From positions 1 to 64,000 of the forward strand of contig DASXOE010000120.1 in assembly GCA_036494575.1 (NCBI GenBank): 64,000 nucleotides of DNA. The letters are read 5' to 3'. Origin of the DNA: DASZFV01 sp036494575. Its GTDB lineage: Bacteria > Myxococcota_A > Polyangia > Fen-1088. Under the pieces are notes generated by a model. The model was not told where the DNA came from and searched no databases. It worked only from the letters and a program-made list of their open reading frames with translations. The translations under genes were made by a program, and so were the position numbers. Shown here piece after piece: positions 39,888-46,854 of the stretch (position 1 is the first letter of the stretch; every line of letters begins with the position of its first letter).

Positions 39888-40169
39888 TCACGCGCGGTGG
39901 ACGCGAGCGACCAGCGCCGGAGCACTTCCCTCCGGCTCGCGCGCCGTACCGAGCAAGGCGCAGAACGCCGCGATGACGGCGACGAGCGCGGCTGTCGACA
40001 CGAGGATCATGACGTTCGCTTGCCGACGCCGGCGCTTGGTGGCGCGCTGGATGGCCGCGTGCTGGCCCTTGCCGAGGCGGCGCGTCTCCCGGGCGCGCTT
40101 GTAGTACTGCGCCCACGACGGCGAGGTCGCTGGCAAGTAGGGTGAGTCTTGGGCGGGCTCCGTCTCCAT
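39888..40169 (-). CDS. Small single-pass membrane protein
   Basis: A 93-residue protein. A soluble basic N-terminal half (YKRARETRRLGKGQHAAIQRATKRRRRQ) is followed by one hydrophobic segment (VMILVSTAALVAVIAAFCALLG) and a short tail. The positive-inside rule places the N-terminus in the cytosol. A GGAGAG ribosome site precedes the ATG. No family is recognised. It lies between the FadL gene and the large AsmA-like gene. Confidence 0.65.
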   Translation of the reverse strand: METEPAQDSPYLPATSPSWAQYYKRARETRRLGKGQHAAIQRATKRRRRQANVMILVSTAALVAVIAAFCALLGTAREPEGSAPALVARVHRA

Positions 40170-40308
40170 CGACCAACTCTCCGTCTAGTCCCCGTACACG
40201 AAACCACGGCAGCGTAGCCCGATCGCCACCTGCGATCCAGCCCCGCCCGCCCACGCGGCGACGTCGCAGGGCGCGTCGACGTCCTCGTTGGCTGCAAGAC
40301 CGAAACCA

Positions 40309-43300
40309 TCATTCCTTGAGGACGCGGCACTGGCGCGCGCCCGCGGGCCCGAACAGCGCGAGCAGGAGGCGAGAGTAGAGGCCGCGGCCGCGGAGCTGCC
40401 CCGAGATACTTCCGGCGCGGGCGTTGCCGGAGACGCGGCAGTGAAAGCCGAGATCGACGTCGGGCAGCACCGGCACCGCGACGACGAGCGCGTCGGCGGG
40501 CCCGTGCACCGTGAGGTCGAGCGTGAGGCGCGGCGGCAGCGCCTCGAACCAGGGCCGCGCGGGTCCGCTCGCGGTCTTCTTGTGAACGAACGGATCGACG
40601 CGCGCGCGAGAGACGCCCACATCGCCCGCGAGCACGAGCTCGCGCGCCGGATCCCCGGTGAGGCGCAGCCGCAGATCGAGCGCACCGATCGTGAAGGCGG
40701 ACCTCGCATTGCCCACGCGCAACCCGTGGGCCGAGAGGGGAACGTCGACCGCGCCGACGCGGAGCGGCCAGGCCGACGCGATGTCGAGGACCGCGGGGGC
40801 ATCCGCCGCGCCCAGGACGACGGCGCCCTGCGCGACGGCGTCGCCCATGGCTTCGACGCGCAGCGCGCGCGTCAGGAGGTCGTGGCCGCTGGCCTCGACG
40901 AGGCCGTCGAGCTTGAGCGCGGGCCACGTCGCGGACCGAGGCCGCAGCTCGAGGGCGTCGAGGCGCGCCGCCCCGGTTGCGACGGGGGCCCGCGCCGGGC
41001 CCGTTGCGCGCGCGTCGACGGCGATCGTGCCCGCGGCGGACGACAGCCAGGGCAGGCGGGCCTGGCGCGCGATGGCGCCCGCGTCGAGACGCGCCGTCGC
41101 CGTGAGCGCGAGGTCCGAGCGCTCGGGGGCCGCGAGATCGACGTTCACGTCGCCCGCGAGCGCGACGCGCGCGCCCGGGGCCGTGAGCGCGAGACCGGGA
41201 ACGTGAACGTGCGTGCCGTCGACGGCGAGGCGGCTCCCCTCCGCGACCCCGAGCGCGAGCGGCCAGCCCTTCGGGCGCAGCGCGAGGGCACGCGCGACGA
41301 CGATCGTGCCCGCGAGCGGAGCTCGCGGCGCCGTCGCGAGGTCGACGTCGACCGCGCCGTCCGCGGCGGCGAGGACGTTCCCCCACAGCGCGTGCAAGCC
41401 GCCGAGCTCGACGCGGCCACGCGCGGCCGCCTCGGCCTCGTCGCCCGACGTGCTACCGCGGAGCGCGAGGTCGCCGCCGGCGCCCACGGCGCGCACGTCG
41501 AGGTGCGTCCTGAGCGGTCGGTGCGGCGTCACGGCGACGCGGGCGTGGCCCGAGATCGCGACGTCGAGATCGGCGAGCGCCGGCGGCAGCCACGGACCGA
41601 GCGCGAAGCCCGCCAGCGCGAGGTTCCCGTCGGCCGTGACGCCGTCGGGTCTGCGCGTCGCGCCCACCTCGAGCGTGAGCGCGGGGCCGAGCGTGCCTTC
41701 GAGCGCGAGCGTCCAACCGCGCGCCCGCGCCTTGAAGTGTCCGTCGCCGAGGCGCCGGCCCGACAGCGAGGCGCCGGCGAGCGCGAGCGTTCCGGCGAAG
41801 GCGGGACGAGACGACGATCCCGTCACCGTGACCGCGGCGTCGAGTGTTCCGCCGAGCGCATCGCCGAGCGACGTCGCGTGTCCCGCGCCGAGCGCGGCGG
41901 GCAGCGCCACGGTCGTGAGGCCGGGCAGGGCCCCGAGCGGATAGGCGGTCAGCCGCAGCTCGCCCGAGAGCTGCCCCGCGCGCTCGGCCCGCCCACGCGC
42001 CTCGAGCTTGCCGCCCCCGACGCGCGTGAGCACCAGCCTGGCCAGCGTGAGCGCGCGGCCGTCGTCGAGCGTCGCCGTCACGGGCGCCGGCGCGCGAAAA
42101 CGCTCGCCGAGGATCGTCGCGGTCGTCGACGGGGCGAACGAAAGGCGCGCGCGCAGGTGATCGAGCGGTCCCGAGACGGTGACGCGCGCCGCGAGCTGGC
42201 CGCTCGCCGTCGCGGGCGGCACCCAGCGCGCGAGCGACGCGACGGCCAAGGTCACGCTGGCGTCGACGCGCCCGGGCGGCGCGGGCGCGCCTTCCGCGCG
42301 CGGCGGCAGTGAGAGCGCGAGCGCGCCCCGCGCCGAGAGGTCGCCCCAGCGCGCGCTCAGCCCTTCGAGCCGCAACGTTCGTTGGAGGAGCCGCGCCGAC
42401 GTGAGCCCGAGCTCGAGCGTGTCGTCGTCGGCGCGCGCCGCGCGCGCGCCCGGGGCCGGCGGCCCCACGCGGAACGCGAGGCGGCGCGGCTCGGGCGCCT
42501 CGCCGGCCCTCGCGAGCGTGATGTCGGCGGCCGGGATCTCGAGGTCGACGGCCGCCAGACCGGCGCGGAGCTCGAGCGCGGCACGCAGCCGCCCCGTGAC
42601 ACGACCGTCGAGGAGAGGTTCGAGGCTGTCGGCGAGGAAGGGTGCGAGCGCGAGGCCGCTCGCGCGAACGTCGAGCGTGGCCCGCTCGCCGCGCTCGACG
42701 GTTGCCTCGATGCCCGCGCGCGGCCCCTCGATCGAGAGGGCGCCCGTGAGCGCGAGGAACGGCCCGCGCACGCGCGCCGTCATCGTGCCGTCGAGGATCT
42801 CGCCGAGCGCCTCGCGCGGGAGCCAGGGCGCCTCGAGTCGCGCGGCGGCGTCGGTCAAGCGCTCCCAGCGCGCGTCGAGGGCGAGACCGGGCGGGTTGCG
42901 CTCGCCGCGCCGCCCGTGGCGCGCGAAGACGTTCTCGAACGCGGCCGTCCCCGCGAGCCGCGAGCGTCCCGTGTCGGCGTGGGCGACCGCGAGCACGAGA
43001 TCGCTCGGCTCGTCAGGCGAGACGCCGACGTGGGAGATCACGACGTCGTCGAACAGCGCCGTCGTCGTCGCGACGGTGGCGTGGGCTCCGCCCGGGCCCG
43101 CGCGCAGCCGGCCGCCCGGCGCCGTGGCGTCGCGCACGTCGAACGTGAAGCCCACGCCGCCCGGCGTGCCGACGGCGAGCGAACCGGTCGCGCGCACGCG
43201 CGGCAGCGCGAGCCCCCACACCGGGAAATCCAGCTCGACGTCGATCTCCTCGAGGCGGGCGTCGCGCACGACGAGGCTCGCGCCCGTCGAGGGCAGCGGG

Positions 43301-43794
43301 CGCGGTCCGCCGCGCCGTGGCGCGGGCGCGAGACACGCGGCGCGCGTGGCCCCCGCGGGCACGGCGCGGAAGGCGCCCAGAAAACCGGCGTCCGTGCCGT
43401 CGACGGACAGCCGCCACCGCCCGTGCGACACGAGCGCGGGCGCGACGACGATGCGCCACGGGTTCCGCGCGACGTCGATCTCGGCGCTGATATCCTCGGC
43501 GGACAGGACCTCGCCCCCGTCGGGCCCCGCGACGCGCAGCCCGCGCAGCTCGACGGCGAAGGGGCGCCCGAGCAGCAGGTCGGGCACGACGAGCCAGCCG
43601 AGGCCGCCGCCCTCGACGCGGATCGCGCCGCACAGGGACGCCGTCTCGCGCGCGACGAGCCAGCGCAGCAGGGCGCCGCGGAGCAGGAGGGGCGGCACGA
43701 GCGGAAGGCCCACGGCGAGACTCAGCACGACGACGGCGAGGCGTCGTGCCCACCGGGCCGATGGCCGGGAGGCAGGCGGTCGCCCGGCATCCAT
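40309..43794 (-). CDS. Large AsmA/TamB-like envelope protein
   Basis: A 1161-residue protein with one N-terminal membrane anchor (RLAVVVLSLAVGLPLVPPLLL). The rest is a long series of beta-rich repeats typical of the AsmA/TamB/DUF748 class of bridge proteins: LRGLRVAGPDGGEVLSAEDISAEIDVARNPWR, LRGLRVA-like and LKLDGLVEASGHDLLTRALRVEAMGD segments, each with the amphipathic strand pattern. The C-terminus (SGQLRGRGLYSRLLLALFGPAG) is short of a clear TamB domain. Such proteins form hydrophobic grooves that carry phospholipids between membranes. Assignment within the class is uncertain. Long antisense open frames here are artefacts of GC-rich coding. Confidence 0.75.
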   Translation of the reverse strand: MDAGRPPASRPSARWARRLAVVVLSLAVGLPLVPPLLLRGALLRWLVARETASLCGAIRVEGGGLGWLVVPDLLLGRPFAVELRGLRVAGPDGGEVLSAEDISAEIDVARNPWRIVVAPALVSHGRWRLSVDGTDAGFLGAFRAVPAGATRAACLAPAPRRGGPRPLPSTGASLVVRDARLEEIDVELDFPVWGLALPRVRATGSLAVGTPGGVGFTFDVRDATAPGGRLRAGPGGAHATVATTTALFDDVVISHVGVSPDEPSDLVLAVAHADTGRSRLAGTAAFENVFARHGRRGERNPPGLALDARWERLTDAAARLEAPWLPREALGEILDGTMTARVRGPFLALTGALSIEGPRAGIEATVERGERATLDVRASGLALAPFLADSLEPLLDGRVTGRLRAALELRAGLAAVDLEIPAADITLARAGEAPEPRRLAFRVGPPAPGARAARADDDTLELGLTSARLLQRTLRLEGLSARWGDLSARGALALSLPPRAEGAPAPPGRVDASVTLAVASLARWVPPATASGQLAARVTVSGPLDHLRARLSFAPSTTATILGERFRAPAPVTATLDDGRALTLARLVLTRVGGGKLEARGRAERAGQLSGELRLTAYPLGALPGLTTVALPAALGAGHATSLGDALGGTLDAAVTVTGSSSRPAFAGTLALAGASLSGRRLGDGHFKARARGWTLALEGTLGPALTLEVGATRRPDGVTADGNLALAGFALGPWLPPALADLDVAISGHARVAVTPHRPLRTHLDVRAVGAGGDLALRGSTSGDEAEAAARGRVELGGLHALWGNVLAAADGAVDVDLATAPRAPLAGTIVVARALALRPKGWPLALGVAEGSRLAVDGTHVHVPGLALTAPGARVALAGDVNVDLAAPERSDLALTATARLDAGAIARQARLPWLSSAAGTIAVDARATGPARAPVATGAARLDALELRPRSATWPALKLDGLVEASGHDLLTRALRVEAMGDAVAQGAVVLGAADAPAVLDIASAWPLRVGAVDVPLSAHGLRVGNARSAFTIGALDLRLRLTGDPARELVLAGDVGVSRARVDPFVHKKTASGPARPWFEALPPRLTLDLTVHGPADALVVAVPVLPDVDLGFHCRVSGNARAGSISGQLRGRGLYSRLLLALFGPAGARQCRVLKE

Positions 43795-43867
43795 GGGCCC
43801 AGGATCTGCTCCTTCCGCCTCGCAATGTCGACTATTTACCGGTGCGATCTCTCGCTAGACTTCGGCG

Positions 43868-44257
43868 ATGACGCCCGGGGAGCGCGCGCGCTGCCGACAA
43901 AAGCTGCTCGAGCTGCGGACCGAGCTGCTGCGCGAAGGCGACATCGCCATCGAGCCCGGGCGCGTCGACGCCGCGGCCGTCGGCACCGACGATGACGCGC
44001 AGCCGCTCACCGAGATGAGCCAGACCATCGCCTCGAGCCGCAACCGCTCGCGCACCGTCGTCACGCGCCTGGTGGCGGCGGCGCTGCGGCGCCTCGAGGA
44101 CGAGCCCGACGCGTTCGGGCTCTGCGTCGAGTGCGATGAGCCGATCTCCGCCAAGCGCCTCGAGCTGCTCCCGTACGCCGAGCTGTGCGTCGACTGCCAG
44201 CAGACGCGGGACGCTCCGCGCGGCGGCCCGCGCAAGAGCGTGACTGACTACCGCTGA
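43868..44257 (+). CDS. DksA/TraR-type zinc-finger protein
   Basis: A 129-residue protein with a coiled-coil-like N-terminus (ARCRQKLLELRTELLRE...MSQTIASSRNRSRTVV) and a C4 zinc finger CVECDEPISAKRLELLPYAELCVDC, the DksA/TraR signature. DksA-type proteins bind RNA polymerase through its secondary channel. The coiled-coil tip acidic pair of true DksA is not obvious, so it may be a divergent family member. It is divergent from the AsmA-like gene across 73 bases. Confidence 0.88.
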   Translation: MTPGERARCRQKLLELRTELLREGDIAIEPGRVDAAAVGTDDDAQPLTEMSQTIASSRNRSRTVVTRLVAAALRRLEDEPDAFGLCVECDEPISAKRLELLPYAELCVDCQQTRDAPRGGPRKSVTDYR

Positions 44258-44268
44258 CCGCCGTCAGC
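44253..44268. terminator. Short hairpin spanning convergent stop codons
   Basis: GCTGAC and GTCAGC form a perfect 6-bp stem around CGCC, covering the stop codons of both convergent genes, with TCTTCTT following on the plus strand. It is a weak but well-placed candidate bidirectional terminator. Confidence 0.35.
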
Positions 44269-45016
44269 TCTTCTTGAGGCGGGCCACGAGGGCGCGCAGC
44301 GTCGACTGCGCCTCGGGCGAGAACCATTGCTCGACCACGGCGCCGAGCATCTGGTCGTCGACCGCTTCGAAGGCCGTGACGAGGGGGCGGCGCGCGAGGG
44401 TCCGCGTCGCCGTCATCGCGGCGCGCGGGCGCCCAAGGAGCTCCCGCGCCCAGGCCACGGCGCGCGGCACGACCTCGTCCACGGGCGCGACCTCGTCGAC
44501 GAGCCCCACGCGCAGCGCCTCGTCGGGCGGCACGAGCAGCCCGCCCACGGCGAGCCGCGCCGCCTGTCGCTCGCCGACGGTGTAGACGAGCGCGCGCAGC
44601 AGCACCTCCGGCACGGGCAGGCCGACGCGGACCTCGTTGAGCCCGACGAGGAAGTCACCGCTGGCGAGCACGCGGTAATCCGCGAAGAGCGCGAGCACCG
44701 TCCCGCCCGCGGGGCTGTGGCCGGTGAGCGCCGCCACGACCGGGACGGGTGACGCCGCCAGATCGCGCATGAGGGCGAAGAACGTCCGCCACGCGTCGAG
44801 GATGCCGGCGCGGTCGAGACTCAAGAGCGCCGGCACGTCGAGGCCCCCCGAGAACCGACCCGGGCTGCCCGACAGGACGATGGCTTCGCGACCGGCGTCC
44901 GTCGCCTCGCGCAGCGCCTCTCGGAGCGCGAGCAGGAGCGCCGGATCGAGCGCGTTGACGGGCGGGCGCGCCAGGCGCAGCTCGCGGATGGTCCCGTGCT
45001 CGACCGTCTCGATCAT
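44264..45016 (-). CDS. Enoyl-CoA hydratase/isomerase family protein
   Basis: A 250-residue crotonase-fold protein. The oxyanion-hole segments are LSGSPGRFSGGLDVPALL and LTGHSPAGGTVLALFADYRVLASGDFLVGLNEVRVGLPVPE. The position of the first catalytic Glu in hydratases is occupied by SPAGG, so hydration may be impaired and an isomerase-like activity is possible. The ATG overlaps the stop of the AHSA1 gene (ATGA), so the two are co-translated. It is cytosolic, with fatty-acid or related CoA metabolism as the general role. Confidence 0.85.
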   Translation of the reverse strand: MIETVEHGTIRELRLARPPVNALDPALLLALREALREATDAGREAIVLSGSPGRFSGGLDVPALLSLDRAGILDAWRTFFALMRDLAASPVPVVAALTGHSPAGGTVLALFADYRVLASGDFLVGLNEVRVGLPVPEVLLRALVYTVGERQAARLAVGGLLVPPDEALRVGLVDEVAPVDEVVPRAVAWARELLGRPRAAMTATRTLARRPLVTAFEAVDDQMLGAVVEQWFSPEAQSTLRALVARLKKS

Positions 45017-45669
45017 GACCGGCGCTTGCGCGCCTTTGGCGCTCGGCGTTTCCCACCGCCCCCGCGCGCGCTGGACGGGCGCTTTGCCTTCGGGCGCGCC
45101 TTCGGCGCCCGCGCCTTGGCTTTCGCCGGCTTGGCCTTCTTCTTCCCGGCCTTGTTGCCGGCCTTGGCTTTCAACGCCGGCTTGGCCGGCTTGGCCTTTT
45201 TCGGGCCGGCCTTGGCGACGAGCCTGCCGGCCGGCTTGGGCGGCTGCTTGCGGACGCCGTTGGTCTTGCCCGACACCGCGACGAAGTACCCCTTGAGCGG
45301 CTCGAGATAGAACTTCACCCAACCGTCGCGATAGCTCGCGCCCTGTCCGCTCGGGATGTCGGTGTGCAGGATCGTGACCATCGTGCCGCCCACGGTCTCC
45401 TCGAGCGTCACCTCGACGCGCGAGTCGGGGCTGCCGAGCGGGAAGTCCTCGGCGCGCCAGGTCTGGACGATTCGCCGCCCGGGCTGCAGCTCGACGGTCT
45501 GGCCCACGGCGTAACCGTCGAAGGCGCTGTGCTTGCCGCCCACGAACGGCTCGACGACGGCTTTGTCGCCCGTGAAGGCGGTGTGCTCGTCGCTCGAGAG
45601 CCAGGCGGCGTAGATGCGCTCGGGGCGCGCGGGGATCACCTCGGAGAGCGAAAGGCTGTCGTACGTCAC
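45013..45669 (-). CDS. AHSA1/SRPBCC-domain protein with histone-H1-like tail
   Basis: A 218-residue protein. Residues 1-135 are a START-like AHSA1 domain (SLSEVIPARPERIYAAWLSSDEHTAFTG, IVQTWRAEDFPLGSPDSRVEVTLEE, GWVKFYLEPLKGYF). Residues 140-218 are almost only Lys, Ala, Pro, Gly and Arg, with KKAKPAKPALKAKAGNKAG and KAKARAPKARPKAKRP units, like the C-terminal tail of eukaryotic histone H1 and bacterial H1-like proteins. The tail should bind DNA or RNA non-specifically. The fusion is odd. The gene is coupled by ATGA to the enoyl-CoA hydratase gene. Confidence 0.88.
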   Translation of the reverse strand: MTYDSLSLSEVIPARPERIYAAWLSSDEHTAFTGDKAVVEPFVGGKHSAFDGYAVGQTVELQPGRRIVQTWRAEDFPLGSPDSRVEVTLEETVGGTMVTILHTDIPSGQGASYRDGWVKFYLEPLKGYFVAVSGKTNGVRKQPPKPAGRLVAKAGPKKAKPAKPALKAKAGNKAGKKKAKPAKAKARAPKARPKAKRPSSARGGGGKRRAPKARKRRS

Positions 45670-45732
45670 GTGGACCTCCCGCGGCCGAAGCTAACACGCG
45701 ACGCGACCGCGCGGACGCCCGAGTGGCAGCCG

Positions 45733-46854
45733 TCACGGCGTGAGCACGAACGTGCGGCTCAGCCACGAGGCGCCCGCGCGCTCGTCGCGCGTGACGACCC
45801 AGATCGTGACGTTGCCGTCGGCCGGCACGGCGTCGGCCTTCGGCGGGTGGTACTGGCTGTCGATGGGGATGTGGCCGTTGTCCGGCACCGTCAGCAGCGG
45901 CGACAGCTCGCTCGTCCGTTCCGGCGGCGAGAACGTCCCGGCCGTCGCGAAGAACTGGAACGTCAGGAGCTCCTTGCGGCACTGCGTCTCGATCGCGCCC
46001 GTCTGCGCGTTCTTGACGCGCAACAGATAGTGCTCGGGGGTCGTGGCATCGAAGGCCGGCTGCACGAAGAGCTCGTCGGTGGAGATCGACAGCGTCGGCG
46101 GGCTCGCCGCGAGCTCGTCGGCGGGGATGCCGTCCGTGCGGTGGCGGAAGAGGCCGATGCCCTGGAGGTTGGGGTTGGAGTTGGGGACCTGCGTGGCGGG
46201 GCAGTCGGTCCCCGCCGGGACGAGGTCGGGCGGCAGCAGCGGCCAGTAAACGACGCGCTTGAGCGCCGAGGCGGTCTCGTCCCCGATCGTGAAGGTGAGG
46301 TTCACGAGGGCGTCGAGGCTGAAGTCGCGGTTGAACTGGATGGCCTGGGCGATGGCCGGATTCATGTCCGACGTCGGCGAGGGAGCGAAGAAGGCCGCGA
46401 GCCTGTCGCCGCTCAAGCCGTAGACGACCGTCGGCTCGTACGCGATCGCCGAGCCCATCGTGGCGGAGGTCGTCGCGGAAGGCAGCTCCGTCGTCGCGAG
46501 CGCGGCGTCGAAGGGCGGCGGGAACTTGTCGGTGACGTCGTGCCCCGGGCAGAGCTTGCTGTTTCGGCCGCTCGCCGACGTGATCGTGTCGATGTAGTCC
46601 GGACAGGCCTGGCCCGTCAGCGTGAGGATGTCGCTCGGCTTCAGAGGATCGACGACGAGCGCCGTGATCGTCGCCGTCGTGTTCATGAGCGAGGCCGGAT
46701 CGTCGAGCGGCACGAGGAAGCCCGCGGGATCGGTGCGGACGGCCAGTACGCGCAGGTCCTTGACCGTCGTGATGTCGTCGAGGTTGCCGCACGCGACGAG
46801 CGCGAGCGCGAGCACGACCGGAGCCGTCACGAGGATTGGCGATGGACGTTTCAT
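45733..46854 (-). CDS. Lipoprotein partner of TonB-dependent receptor (cassette 2)
   Basis: A 373-residue lipoprotein. The leader ILVTAPVVLALALVACGNL has the lipobox LVAC. The start codon overlaps the receptor stop as ATGA. It is homologous to the cassette 1 lipoprotein: LDDITTVKDLRVLAVRTDPAGFL near the start, ALKRVVYWPLLPPDL in the middle, FFATAGTFSPPERTSEL and NVTIWVVTRDERAGASWLSRTFVL at the end. It carries a cysteine pair that is not aligned with its paralog. As in cassette 1, the receptor-lipoprotein coupling implies one function, probably ligand handling at the outer membrane. Confidence 0.83.
   Translation of the reverse strand: MKRPSPILVTAPVVLALALVACGNLDDITTVKDLRVLAVRTDPAGFLVPLDDPASLMNTTATITALVVDPLKPSDILTLTGQACPDYIDTITSASGRNSKLCPGHDVTDKFPPPFDAALATTELPSATTSATMGSAIAYEPTVVYGLSGDRLAAFFAPSPTSDMNPAIAQAIQFNRDFSLDALVNLTFTIGDETASALKRVVYWPLLPPDLVPAGTDCPATQVPNSNPNLQGIGLFRHRTDGIPADELAASPPTLSISTDELFVQPAFDATTPEHYLLRVKNAQTGAIETQCRKELLTFQFFATAGTFSPPERTSELSPLLTVPDNGHIPIDSQYHPPKADAVPADGNVTIWVVTRDERAGASWLSRTFVLTP

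Noticed and set aside
40288..42312. 674-codon plus-strand frame antisense to the AsmA-like gene
   Set aside because: Low-complexity Arg/Glu composition with no motif; the minus-strand gene has a membrane anchor and AsmA-like strands.
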